A DNA stretch of 33,015 nucleotides. It comes from Thermoleophilia bacterium (GTDB lineage: Bacteria; Actinomycetota; Thermoleophilia; Miltoncostaeales; Miltoncostaeaceae). The notes beneath the pieces are model-generated. The model made no database searches. It had not been told where the DNA came from and saw only the letters and a list, made by a program, of their open reading frames with translations. The stretch spans positions 1 through 33,015 of the forward strand of contig JADLHW010000084.1 of assembly GCA_020848615.1 (NCBI GenBank). Direction: 5' to 3'. The stretch's first letter is position 1. Each line of letters begins with the position of its first letter. This document shows positions 1-6,881 of this stretch, one piece after another. The position numbers and the translations under genes are program-made.

Positions 1-105
1 CACGTCCCGTACCGCCTGGGCCACGACCCCGTCGAGGTGGTGGTGAGCGGCGGCCGGATCGTCCACGTGCGCCCGGGCTCCGAGTGGCGGGTGGCGACGG
101 GATGA
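1..105 (+). CDS. C-terminal end of an amidohydrolase, imidazolonepropionase-like (partial)
   Basis: The window opens inside an open frame of 34 codons ending in TGA at 103-105. The residues include HVPYRLGHDPV followed by VVVSGGRIV. This resembles the C-terminal end of imidazolonepropionase (HutI), where a conserved (I/L)PYxxGxNxV segment precedes a short strand ending in xGxxV. HutI hydrolyses 4-imidazolone-5-propanoate in histidine breakdown. Other metal-dependent amidohydrolases end in a similar small beta-sandwich with a G-x-x-V strand, so the family is more certain than the substrate. The catalytic domain lies outside the window and no neighbouring hut gene is visible to confirm the assignment. 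Confidence 0.5.
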   Translation, partial: HVPYRLGHDPVEVVVSGGRIVHVRPGSEWRVATG

Positions 106-324
106 ATCCATCCAGCGAGCGAGTCAACCCGCAGGAAGCGACGATCCGTACCCTCGCGGACGCCTCTCAGGTGATCCGCAGAGCAGCCCTTGTGGACGGC
201 GACGATGGTCCGGGAACCATGGAAGCCGGGATGCGCGGTCAGGGGATGTCCCCTAGCGTTCTTCCTCAGGCGCCCGATGGGGCGCCGTGACGCTGCACGG
301 AATGGAGACCCGCTGGCCGAGCAC
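106..324 (+). promoter_or_regulatory. Non-coding leader before lutA, possible structured RNA
   Basis: This 219-base gap holds no convincing gene. Bases 130-172 read CCGCAGGAAGCG, then a short stem (TCCG 145-148 with CGGA 157-160), then CTCTCAGGT. That order resembles the core of a glycine riboswitch aptamer (CCGAAGGAGCAA, stem, CTCTCAGG). A second CCTCAGGCGCCCG element follows near 262-274, after a hairpin with arms AGGGGA and TCCCCT (about 239-255). The usual P2 stem of a glycine aptamer is missing or very short, so this is a resemblance and not an identification. A small hairpin, GGATG-AATC-CATCC, overlaps the stop codon of the previous gene. Confidence 0.2.
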
Positions 325-1050
325 GTGATCCTGTTCCCCACCTGCCTGGGGGACCTGGTGACCCCCGAGGTGGTCGGGCACGCCGAGACCGCCCTGCGCG
401 CCTGCGGGTGTGCCGTCGCCCCCGCCAGGGGAGCGATCTGCTGCGGGCAGCCGGCCTTCAACTCCGGGTTCGCCGGCCAGGCGCGCCGCGTCGCGCGGCG
501 CACGCTGCGCGCGCTGGCCGCGACCGACGGCGACATCGCGGTGCCCTCCGGATCATGCGCGTCGATGATGCGCCTGCACTGGCCGGAGCTGTTCCACGGG
601 GACCGGGACGAGGCGCTGGCCCGGCAGGTGGCGGGCCGTGTGCGGGAGCTCACCGCGATCCTCGCGGGGCACACCGAGCGGCTGCGCGGCCACGCGCTGC
701 GGTGGGACGGGCGGGCCGGGTACCACGACAGCTGCCACATGCTGCGCGAGCTGCGCCTCAGGGAGGAGCCGCGGGAGGTGCTGGCCTGCTTCCAGGGCCT
801 GGAGCTGGTGCCGCTCGCCGGGAGCGAGCGGTGCTGCGGCTTCGGCGGGACGTTCAGCGTCCGGTACCCGGAGGTGTCGGTGGCGATGGCCGACGACAAG
901 CTCGCCGACGCCCAGGGCGCCGGCATCGACGTGCTGGTGTCCGCCGACCCGGGATGTCTCATGCACCTGGGCGGTCGCCTGGCCCGCACCGGGGCCCCCC
1001 TGCGCGCCGTGCACGTCGCCACCCTCCTGCACGAGGCGGGCCTGCGGTGA
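325..1050 (+). CDS. lutA: Lactate utilisation protein A, (Fe-S)-binding subunit
   Basis: LutA (YkgE family) is one of three cytoplasmic subunits that oxidise L-lactate to pyruvate. The protein has the two cysteine-rich CCG domains typical of the GlpC/HdrB-like family: AICCGQPAFNSG with C39-C40, and ERCCGFGG with C170-C171. It also has an early FPTCLGD and a YHDSCH segment between them. I chose GTG at 325 because it gives MILFPTCLGD, matching the N-terminus of the family, and 241 residues, the usual length. No good Shine-Dalgarno precedes it. An in-frame ATG at 277 would add 16 residues that look like non-coding sequence. Its end overlaps lutB by four bases (GTGA), so translation is probably coupled. 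Family assignment is strong; the lactate substrate is inferred from the complete lutABC set. Confidence 0.9.
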   Translation: MILFPTCLGDLVTPEVVGHAETALRACGCAVAPARGAICCGQPAFNSGFAGQARRVARRTLRALAATDGDIAVPSGSCASMMRLHWPELFHGDRDEALARQVAGRVRELTAILAGHTERLRGHALRWDGRAGYHDSCHMLRELRLREEPREVLACFQGLELVPLAGSERCCGFGGTFSVRYPEVSVAMADDKLADAQGAGIDVLVSADPGCLMHLGGRLARTGAPLRAVHVATLLHEAGLR

Positions 1051-2447
1051 GCACCACCGACCCGCTGCTGGGCAGCACCTTCCGTGAGCGCGCCAACGAG
1101 CAGCTCGCCAACGCATTCCTGCGCGTCGCGGTGCCGAAGGCCACCGACCACGCCGTCGCGACGCTGCGCAACCGGTACCGCGACCACGACTACGACGGCC
1201 TCCGGGAGCTGGGCCGCGAGATCCGGGAGCGGGCCGTCGGTGATCTCGATCGGTACCTCGACGAGCTCATCGCCGCGTTCGAGCGCAACGGCATCACCGT
1301 TCACCGCGCGCCCGACGCCGCCGCGGCGCGGGAGATCATCCGCGGCATCTGCCGTGAGGAGGGCGCCCGGACGGTCGTGAAGGTCAAGTCCATGGCCACC
1401 GAGGAGATCCGGCTGAACCCGGCCCTCGAGGCGGACGGCATCACCATCACCGAGACCGACCTGGGCGAGTACGTGGTGCAGCTCGACGACGACCGCCCGT
1501 CGCACCTCATCGCGCCGATCATCCACAAGACCAAGGCCGAGGTGCGGGCCAGCCTGTCGAGGGTCGCCGGCCGGGAGCTGCCGGACGACGCCGCCGAGCT
1601 CACCGCGTTCGCCCGGGGGGAGCTGCGCGACGCGTTCATGGACGCCGACGTCGGCATCAGCGGCGCGAACTTCGGGGTCGCGGAGACCGGCACCATCGTG
1701 CTGGTCACCAACGAGGGCAACGGCCGCATGTGCACGAGCCTGCCCCGGGTGCACATCGCCCTGATGGGCATCGAGCGCATCATCCCGCGGCTCGAGGACC
1801 TCGCGGTGATGCTGCCGCTCATCGCCGGGGCGGGCACCGGCCAGCTCATCACCACCTACGTGAACATGATCTCGGGGCCCCGTCGCGACGCCGAGCCGGA
1901 CGGCCCGGAGCGCATGCACGTGGTGATGCTCGACAACGGGCGCCGGAGCCTGCTGGGCACCCGGTACCAGGAGGCCCTGCACTGCATCCGCTGCGGCGCC
2001 TGCCAGAACGTGTGCCCCGTGTACCGGCAGGTGGGGGGACACGCCTACGGCTGGGTGTACGGCGGTCCCATCGGCGCCGTGCTCACCCCCCTGTTCCGCG
2101 GCCAGAAGGACGGCGGGGAGCTGCCGCAGGCCTCGTCGCTGTGCGGGTCGTGCGACGACATCTGCCCGGTGAAGATCCCGCTGCACCACCTGCTGCTCAA
2201 CCTCCGGCACGACCGCACCGCCGCCGGCGAGGTCCCGCGGCACGAGCGCATCGCCGCCACCCTGTGGTCGTACGCGTGGTCCTCGCCCATCGGCTACCGG
2301 CTGTCGGCGCGGCTCGGGCGCCTGGGCATCGGCCTGCTGGGCCGCCGCCCCGCCGCCCCGCGCTGGACCGGTCCCCTGGCGCACTGGACCCAGGGCCGGG
2401 CCCTGCCACGGCCCGCGCGGCGTCCCTGGCACCGGCGGGTGCGGTGA
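1047..2447 (+). CDS. lutB: Lactate utilisation protein B, iron-sulfur subunit
   Basis: LutB (YkgF family) is the electron-transferring subunit of the lactate oxidation complex. The 466-residue protein has the N-terminal LUD (DUF162) domain, including VVKVKSMATEEI and the GISGANFGVAETGTIVL segment. A C-terminal ferredoxin-like part follows, with CIRCGACQNVCP (C313, C316, C319, C323) and LCGSCDDICPVKIP (C366, C369, C373), enough for two [4Fe-4S] clusters. The start is GTG at 1047, inside the lutA stop; a longer open frame upstream is only the lutA shadow. The stop at 2445-2447 shares one base with the lutC ATG. Length and domain order match the family. No lactate permease or LutR-type regulator is visible in this window. 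Confidence 0.93.
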   Translation: MSTTDPLLGSTFRERANEQLANAFLRVAVPKATDHAVATLRNRYRDHDYDGLRELGREIRERAVGDLDRYLDELIAAFERNGITVHRAPDAAAAREIIRGICREEGARTVVKVKSMATEEIRLNPALEADGITITETDLGEYVVQLDDDRPSHLIAPIIHKTKAEVRASLSRVAGRELPDDAAELTAFARGELRDAFMDADVGISGANFGVAETGTIVLVTNEGNGRMCTSLPRVHIALMGIERIIPRLEDLAVMLPLIAGAGTGQLITTYVNMISGPRRDAEPDGPERMHVVMLDNGRRSLLGTRYQEALHCIRCGACQNVCPVYRQVGGHAYGWVYGGPIGAVLTPLFRGQKDGGELPQASSLCGSCDDICPVKIPLHHLLLNLRHDRTAAGEVPRHERIAATLWSYAWSSPIGYRLSARLGRLGIGLLGRRPAAPRWTGPLAHWTQGRALPRPARRPWHRRVR

Positions 2448-3034
2448 TGGCGGAGCTCCACGAGCTGGCGCCCACCGAGCTGCGGCCGGGCGAGGACCGG
2501 ATCACCCGGTTCATCGCCGAGCTGGAGGCCGTGAGCGGCACCGCCGCCCGCACCGGTGGGGACGGCCTGGCCGGTGCCGTGCTGGCGGCCCTGGAGTCCG
2601 TGGGGGCCCGCCGCGTCGCGCTGGCCGCCGACCTCGGCGGCGCCCGCGAGGCCATCGCCGGGCATCTGCGGGAGGCGGGACTGGAGGTGGCGATGTACGA
2701 GGACGTCGCGTCCGACCGGTCCGTGTCCCGGAACCTCGACGCCACCGTCACCGGGTGCATCGCGGCCGTCGCGGCCACGGGCTCCATCCTCACCGGCGGC
2801 GCGTCCGGCCGCGCCGGGGCGCTCATCGCCCCCACCCACGTGTGCGTCGTGGAGGAGGGCCGCATCCTGGACGGCCTGCTCGCCATCCTGCGGCTGGCCG
2901 CCACCTCCGGGGCGTCGGCGATGGCCCTGCAGAGCGGGCCCAGCCGCACCGCCGACATCGAGAAGACCCTCATCCTGGGCATGCACGGCCCCAAGCACGT
3001 GCACTGCATCCTCCTCGACGGCGTCCTGGGCTGA
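2447..3034 (+). CDS. lutC: Lactate utilisation protein C
   Basis: LutC (YkgG family) is the third subunit of the LutABC lactate oxidation system. The 195-residue protein is a single LUD domain. Family motifs visible are AATGSILTGG (residues 109-118), the loop SGPSRTADIE (163-172), and GMHGPKHVH (178-186) near the C-terminus. The ATG at 2447 overlaps the lutB TGA by one base, the standard sign of translational coupling. The gene ends the operon: the next gene, at 3092-3571, is on the opposite strand and convergent. The 57-base gap between them has no obvious strong hairpin followed by a T-run. Confidence 0.92.
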   Translation: MAELHELAPTELRPGEDRITRFIAELEAVSGTAARTGGDGLAGAVLAALESVGARRVALAADLGGAREAIAGHLREAGLEVAMYEDVASDRSVSRNLDATVTGCIAAVAATGSILTGGASGRAGALIAPTHVCVVEEGRILDGLLAILRLAATSGASAMALQSGPSRTADIEKTLILGMHGPKHVHCILLDGVLG

Positions 3035-3091
3035 TCGCGGTCGTCAAGCGTCGGCGGGGCATCCGGTTCGGTGGGGCCTTCGGCGGCTCCC

Positions 3092-3571
3092 TCAGGTCGG
3101 CTCGGTCAGGAACGACGGCAGGCGGCCGGCGCCGAAGTCGTAGAACCGCGCCCATGCCGGCTCGATGGAGATCCGCGCCATCCGCCGGTATGTCAACCTG
3201 GCCCGGCGCTCGAGCTCCGGCACCCGGTGGGCGCCCAACGCCTTGGCCGACGCCGTGACGAACTCGTCGGGGACGCCGTCGACGACATCCACGCGGGCGC
3301 GTCCACGCAGCAGCACCGACCTCGCCTCCGCAGGGGTGTCACCCACATCGATCGTCACCGCGACATCGGGACGCGACGACATGGCCCCGACCTTGGGCGC
3401 GGTCACCGCCGTGCACACGACGATCCGGCTCCCGTCCCAGAAGAAGCCCATCGGGACGACTCGCGGTGCACCGTCCGGTCCGTTGTAGGCGAGTCGCAGG
3501 AGGGTGGCGGACGCCAGCAGGGTCCGCGCACCGGGGTGCTGAAGCTCGGCGGCGATCTCCCGTGCGTCCAT
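3092..3571 (-). CDS. Pyridoxamine 5'-phosphate oxidase-fold FMN-binding protein
   Basis: This 159-residue protein belongs to the large split-barrel (PPOx-like) flavin-binding superfamily. It shows the usual order: a short N-terminal helix (MDAREIAAELQ), then the strand pattern LLRLAYNGPDGAPRVVPMGF with FFWDGSRIVVCT, a middle segment with DVAVTIDVGD, then LLRGRARVDVV. Proteins of this group act on flavin, F420 or heme, or have unknown function; nothing here fixes the substrate. I chose ATG at 3571 because GGGAGGA lies eight bases upstream; the open frame extends to 3676 but without such a site. It may form a unit with the SnoaL-like gene upstream (3762-4193), separated by 190 bases that hold no other gene. 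It converges on lutC. Confidence 0.8.
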   Translation of the reverse strand: MDAREIAAELQHPGARTLLASATLLRLAYNGPDGAPRVVPMGFFWDGSRIVVCTAVTAPKVGAMSSRPDVAVTIDVGDTPAEARSVLLRGRARVDVVDGVPDEFVTASAKALGAHRVPELERRARLTYRRMARISIEPAWARFYDFGAGRLPSFLTEPT

Positions 3572-3761
3572 GACCACGTCCTCCCGGGCGGGCCGGAGGC
3601 GCCCGGCACCTCCGTGCCCGAGCCGAACGGTCCCCGGATGCCGCCGGGGCGAACACCCCCGGGCCCCATCCTGCACGCCCCGCCCGGACGGGACACGCGG
3701 CCGGGGCGGTCCGGGGCGTGGTGGACCCCTCCGGCCGGGACCCGCGCCGGCGCCTGACGGG

Positions 3762-4193
3762 TCAGGCGGCCTGCGAGGCCGGGAGGTCCACCAGCCCCAG
3801 CTGGGCGAGCAGGCCCACGTTGTCGGCCTGCGTCCAGCTCTCGGCGATGCGGTCGCCCTCGAAGCGGAACCAGTGCATCCCCTCGATCCGTGCGGGCCGC
3901 CCGGTGGCGGGACCGCCCAACAGGGGACCGGTGTTCGTGCCGCCCCAGGTCCACCGGGCGGCCACGACGTCCCCGGAGGCGATCACCTCGGCGATGTCCA
4001 CCCGCGCGTCGGGGAACGCCTCCATGTAGCTCCGCACCCGGGTGCGGACCCCCTCGGGTCCCGCCGGCAGGCCCGGCATCATCGGGTCGTGGTAGACGTG
4101 GCCGTCGGCGAAGATCTCGTCGGTGGCGCGCAGGTTCCCCTGGTTCCACACCTCCTCGGCGTACCGCATGGCGATCCTCGTCATGTCGCTCAT
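3762..4193 (-). CDS. SnoaL-like (NTF2-fold) protein
   Basis: This 143-residue protein fits the SnoaL-like polyketide cyclase or ester cyclase family, small alpha+beta-barrel proteins of the NTF2 fold. Visible features are an N-terminal helix (MRYAEEVWNQGNL), FADGHVYHDP, an AFPDARVDIAEVIASGDVVAARW strand pair (residues about 64-86), and the ending GMHWFRFEGDRIAESWTQAD. The H-x-D residue pairs of these proteins are present. Family members range from aklanonic acid ester cyclases to many with no known substrate, so no reaction is assigned. ATG at 4193 is preceded by GAGGAG at seven bases. It is transcribed away from the phosphotriesterase-like gene; the two starts are 65 bases apart, so they probably share a divergent promoter region. 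Confidence 0.78.
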   Translation of the reverse strand: MSDMTRIAMRYAEEVWNQGNLRATDEIFADGHVYHDPMMPGLPAGPEGVRTRVRSYMEAFPDARVDIAEVIASGDVVAARWTWGGTNTGPLLGGPATGRPARIEGMHWFRFEGDRIAESWTQADNVGLLAQLGLVDLPASQAA

Positions 4194-4258
4194 CGCGTCG
4201 CTCCTCGTCAGGATGTCCGGGGGCACGACGAGGCTCCACCGCATCCCCGAGGTGTCGC

Positions 4259-5284
4259 ATGACGGAAAACCCCAGGCCCGCCCCCCTGCTGGTGGACGGC
4301 CGCCCCCTCGCCGACGACTACGACGTCGTGCTCGCCCACGAGCACCTGCTCATCGACATCCGCTGCTGGCACGACGCCACGCACGCCCCCACCCGGCACC
4401 TCGCCCACCAGCGGGTGACCGCCGCGAACCTGGACGAGGTGCGCACCAACCCCTTCAGCTGCCGCGACAACCTGGTGCTCGACGACCGGGAGCGCGTCGC
4501 CCACGAGCTGCGCGTGCTGGCGCCCCACCGGGCGCTGGTGGTGGACGTGACCCCGGACTCCGTCGGCCGCGACCCGGAGGGGATGGCCGAGATCTCGCGG
4601 CACGCCGGGGTGGACGTGGTGATGGGCTGCGGGCCGTACATCATCGAGTCCCGGCCCGGCGACCCGCCGGACGCGCCGCCGGAGCGGTACCGCGATGCCG
4701 TCCTCGCCGCGGTGCTTGGCCCGGCACCGCGGCCGGCGGTGATCGGTGAGATCGGCACCGGGGACCCCATCCACCCCGCCGAGCGCGCCGCCCTCGCGGG
4801 CGCCGCGATGGCCCAGGCCGCCACCGGCCTGCCGCTGTACGTGCACCTGCACCCCTGGGCGCGCCGGGGCCACGAGGCGCTGGACATCGTGGAGGCTGCG
4901 GGCGGTGACCTCACCCGCACCGTGCTGTGCCATCTGGACCCGCACATCCCGGACGGCCTGGACTACCACCGGTCCCTGATGGCGCGCGGCACGGTGATCG
5001 CGTTCGACCTGTGGGGCGACGAGTTCCAGTACGGGGCCGTGCGCATGCCCACCGACGCCGAGCGGCTCGACGGCACCCTGGCGCTGGTGGACGCGGGCCT
5101 CGGGGACCGGCTGGTGCACTCCCACGACATCTGCACCAAGACCCAGCTCATGCGGTTCGGCGGCCCCGGATTCGGCCACATCCCCCACGTGGTGCGGCCC
5201 ATGCTCCTGGAGGCGGGCATGGACGCCGGCGAGGTGCGCCGCCAGCTGGCCGGCAACGCGCTGCGGCTCCTGCGCGGGGGTTGA
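4259..5284 (+). CDS. Phosphotriesterase-family metal-dependent hydrolase
   Basis: The 341-residue protein belongs to the phosphotriesterase family of the amidohydrolase superfamily (relatives of Php and of bacterial phosphotriesterase and lactonases). Metal ligands can be followed along the barrel: H27-x-H29 (LAHEHLLIDIR), E164 in IGEIGTG at the bridging position, H196/H198 in YVHLHPW, H225 in LCHLD and D290 in HSHDICTK. Glu replaces the carboxylated Lys of true phosphotriesterase, as in the Php branch, so paraoxonase activity is not implied. Family members hydrolyse lactones, phosphodiesters or amides; the substrate here is unknown. ATG at 4259 has GAGG seven bases upstream. The TTGACA of the arsR promoter overlaps its last codons. 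Confidence 0.82.
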   Translation: MTENPRPAPLLVDGRPLADDYDVVLAHEHLLIDIRCWHDATHAPTRHLAHQRVTAANLDEVRTNPFSCRDNLVLDDRERVAHELRVLAPHRALVVDVTPDSVGRDPEGMAEISRHAGVDVVMGCGPYIIESRPGDPPDAPPERYRDAVLAAVLGPAPRPAVIGEIGTGDPIHPAERAALAGAAMAQAATGLPLYVHLHPWARRGHEALDIVEAAGGDLTRTVLCHLDPHIPDGLDYHRSLMARGTVIAFDLWGDEFQYGAVRMPTDAERLDGTLALVDAGLGDRLVHSHDICTKTQLMRFGGPGFGHIPHVVRPMLLEAGMDAGEVRRQLAGNALRLLRGG

Positions 5285-5309
5285 CACCACCGGGCCCGGA
5301 CACCATATT
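5281..5309 (+). promoter_or_regulatory. Predicted sigma-70-type promoter for arsR operon
   Basis: TTGACA at 5281-5286 is a perfect -35 hexamer. CATATT at 5304-5309 matches four of six -10 positions, and the spacer is 17 bases. The -35 overlaps the stop codon of the phosphotriesterase-like gene. Transcription would begin near 5316, inside the 35-base dyad described next. Confidence 0.55.
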
Positions 5310-5341
5310 CACCAAACGGTTAACTTAACCAGGTGGTGAAT
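5307..5341. promoter_or_regulatory. Nested inverted repeat, probable ArsR operator
   Basis: The dyad is centred on C5324. The inner arms are GGTTAA (5318-5323) and TTAACC (5325-5330); the outer arms are ATTCACCA (5307-5314) and TGGTGAAT (5334-5341). The three bases between inner and outer arms do not match. It covers part of the -10 box, the start region and the ribosome site of the following gene. Binding would therefore block both promoter use and elongation, which fits autorepression by the encoded ArsR-type protein. Confidence 0.6.
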
Positions 5342-5344
5342 TCG

Positions 5345-5698
5345 ATGGCCGTGGTCGCGCAGGAGGAGCTGAGCCGGGTGTTCGCGGCCCTCGCCGACCC
5401 CACCCGCCGGGCGATCCTCGCCCGCCTGGCGCACGGGGAGGCGACGGTCGCGGAGCTGGCGGCGCCCTTCGCGATGACCCTCCCCGCGGTCTCCAAGCAC
5501 CTGTCGGTGCTGGAGCGGGCGGAGCTCATCGAGCGTGGCCGCCGCGGCCCGGGGCGGCCCTGCCGCCTGCTGCCGCAGCGCCTGCGGGACGCGGAGGGAT
5601 GGATGCGCGACCGGCGGGCGTTCTGGGAGACCGGCTTCGGCCGCATCCAGGCCCGCCTGGACGAGACGGCGGACGAGGAAGGGACCGACGATGAATGA
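5345..5698 (+). CDS. ArsR-family winged-helix transcriptional repressor
   Basis: This 117-residue DNA-binding protein has the ArsR/SmtB winged-helix pattern: LSRVFAALADPTRRAILARL, then VAELAAPFAMTLPAVSKHLSVLERAELI with the recognition helix PAVSKHLSVL, then the wing. There are no paired cysteines for metal binding. With an AHSA1/SRPBCC gene directly downstream, it is the common metal-independent type that represses its own operon. I chose ATG at 5345, with AGGTGGTG about six to eight bases upstream as a weak ribosome site. GTG at 5333 or 5336 are alternatives inside the operator. The stop overlaps the next gene by eight bases. Confidence 0.85.
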   Translation: MAVVAQEELSRVFAALADPTRRAILARLAHGEATVAELAAPFAMTLPAVSKHLSVLERAELIERGRRGPGRPCRLLPQRLRDAEGWMRDRRAFWETGFGRIQARLDETADEEGTDDE

Positions 5699-6140
5699 GA
5701 TCCGGGGGGTCGGTGACGACCTCACGATCACGCGGTTCTTCGCGCACCCCCGGGAGCGGGTGTTCCGGGTGTTCGGCGACGGCGGCTGGTGGGGTCCCGA
5801 CGGCTTCACCTGCACCGAGGCGGTGGTGGACGCGGTGGTGGGCGGCGCGTGGCGCGGCACGATCCGCAACGACGCCGACGGCACCGAGTACGGCTTCCAC
5901 GGCGTCTACCGAGAGATCATCGAGCCCGAGCGGCTGGTGTACACGTTCATCTGGGACGACCCGGGCCCGGACACGCCGGACCACGTGTCGGTGGTGACGG
6001 TGAACTTCGCGGTGGTGGAGGGCGGCACGCTCATGACCTTCCACCAGACCCCGTTCATCAGCGAGCGCAGCCGCGACAGCCACGGCCAGGGCTGGTCCGA
6101 GGCCTTCGACGGCCTGGAACGGATGCTGGACGCCGCCTGA
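5691..6140 (+). CDS. AHSA1/SRPBCC-domain protein
   Basis: The 149-residue protein belongs to the START-like SRPBCC fold, AHSA1 branch, which makes a deep hydrophobic ligand pocket. Signature features are the N-terminal strand LTITRFFAHPRERVFRVF, the GGWWGPDGF loop, then EYGFHGVYREIIEPERLVYTF with a central beta-sheet, and the C-terminal helix GWSEAFDGLERMLDA. Members of this group are nearly always paired with an ArsR-type repressor, as here, and the ligand is generally unknown. Its ATG lies inside the end of arsR (8-base overlap), so the two are one transcript and are probably translated together. Confidence 0.85.
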   Translation: MNEIRGVGDDLTITRFFAHPRERVFRVFGDGGWWGPDGFTCTEAVVDAVVGGAWRGTIRNDADGTEYGFHGVYREIIEPERLVYTFIWDDPGPDTPDHVSVVTVNFAVVEGGTLMTFHQTPFISERSRDSHGQGWSEAFDGLERMLDAA

Positions 6141-6166
6141 CTGGCGGACTCCCCCTCCGATGGCTA

Positions 6167-6199
6167 CCCTCGTCCTGTCCAGTCTGGACAGGACGAGGG
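6167..6199. promoter_or_regulatory. Perfect 15+3+15 inverted repeat before toxin-antitoxin genes
   Basis: The left arm, CCCTCGTCCTGTCCA (6167-6181), and right arm, TGGACAGGACGAGGG (6185-6199), are exact reverse complements around GTC. The repeat lies 26 bases after the SRPBCC stop and its right arm contains the GAGGG that serves the antitoxin start at 6208. It could be the operator bound by the antitoxin-toxin complex. In RNA it would instead form a hairpin that hides the ribosome site. There is no T-run after it, so a simple terminator is less likely. Confidence 0.6.
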
Positions 6200-6207
6200 G
6201 AACACAC

Positions 6208-6468
6208 ATGACCTGGCAGCTCCAAGACGCCAAGCAGCGGTTCAGCCGGCTCGTCGATACCGCGCGCACCGACGGCCCGCAGGTGGTCACGCGGCACGGC
6301 CGCGAGGTGGCCGTGGTCCTGTCGATCGAGGACTACCGGCGTCTCCGTGGCGGGGACGGGCACACCGACAGCCTGCTCGAGGGGCCGGCCGACGATGCCT
6401 TTGCCGACCTGCTGGACGAGATCGTGGCCGCACGGGAGGTTCCTGAGGGCACCGAGTTCCCCGAGTGA
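6208..6468 (+). CDS. Phd/YefM-type antitoxin
   Basis: This 86-residue protein is a type II antitoxin. The N-terminus, MTWQLQDAKQRFSRLVDTA, followed by VVTRHGREVAVVLSIEDYRRL, is the Phd/YefM DNA-binding fold. The acidic C-terminal part (LLDEIVAAREVPEGTEFPE) would wrap the toxin. The ATG at 6208 has GAGGGG eight bases upstream; an ATG at 6160 in the same frame would start before the inverted repeat and is rejected. The end overlaps the toxin start by four bases. By analogy with known pairs it neutralises the toxin and represses the operon, probably at the adjacent inverted repeat. Confidence 0.85.
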   Translation: MTWQLQDAKQRFSRLVDTARTDGPQVVTRHGREVAVVLSIEDYRRLRGGDGHTDSLLEGPADDAFADLLDEIVAAREVPEGTEFPE

Positions 6469-6881
6469 GCTTCCTGTTCGACACGAACGTGGTCTCCGAA
6501 CTGCGGCGACGTTCCGGGAGTGCGGAGGTTCGCGCCTGGGCCGCCTCGACAAGCCCATCCGAGCGCTTTCTCAGCGTGCTGAGCGTCGGCGAGATCCGAT
6601 CGGGCATCGAACGCCGCCGCCGCCGGGACGCCGAGGCGGCGACCGTCCTCGATGCGTGGCTCGCCTCGCTCATCGTGGAGCACGAGGGGCGCATCCTTCC
6701 GGTCAGCCTGAGGGTCGCGGAGCGCTTCGCACGACTCACGGTGACGGATCCGCTCGCATTCGTGGACGGCCATCTCGCGGCGACGGCCCTCGAGCACGAC
6801 CTCACCCTGGTCACCCGCAACACTCGGGACGTGGTGCGCACCGGGGTCCGGCTGCTCAACCCCTGGGAGTCGCGGCCCTAA
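6465..6881 (+). CDS. PIN-domain ribonuclease toxin, VapC/FitB-like
   Basis: The 138-residue protein is a PIN-domain endoribonuclease, the toxin of the preceding pair. The acidic active site can be read: D6 in FLFDTNVVSEL, E43 in SVGEIRSGIE, D101 in FVDGHLAATALEHDL and D122 in VTRNTRDV. These residues bind Mg2+ or Mn2+ and cut RNA in this family, often tRNA or rRNA. The order DTNVxSE and the IRxGIE segment are closest to the FitB subgroup. Translation starts at GTG 6465 inside the antitoxin stop. The last bases overlap the end of the convergent MFS gene by four bases. Confidence 0.87.
   Translation: MSFLFDTNVVSELRRRSGSAEVRAWAASTSPSERFLSVLSVGEIRSGIERRRRRDAEAATVLDAWLASLIVEHEGRILPVSLRVAERFARLTVTDPLAFVDGHLAATALEHDLTLVTRNTRDVVRTGVRLLNPWESRP

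Noticed and set aside
408-1046. N-terminal extension of lutB to a 679-residue protein
   Set aside because: The extra part is Arg/Ala-rich shadow of lutA in another frame. The family N-terminus begins at GTG 1047, in the usual overlap.
3572-3761. Possible small gene between the PPOx-like and SnoaL-like genes
   Set aside because: Open frames here are Pro/Arg/Gly-rich without a ribosome site or recognisable motif; the stretch is treated as non-coding.
4740-4760. Glu in place of carboxylated Lys in the phosphotriesterase-like enzyme as a broken site
   Set aside because: Php-type family members naturally carry Glu at this bridging position.
6167-6199. Inverted repeat as a simple Rho-independent terminator of the SRPBCC gene
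   Set aside because: No T-run follows on either strand; it contains the antitoxin ribosome site instead. A terminating role is not excluded but is not supported.
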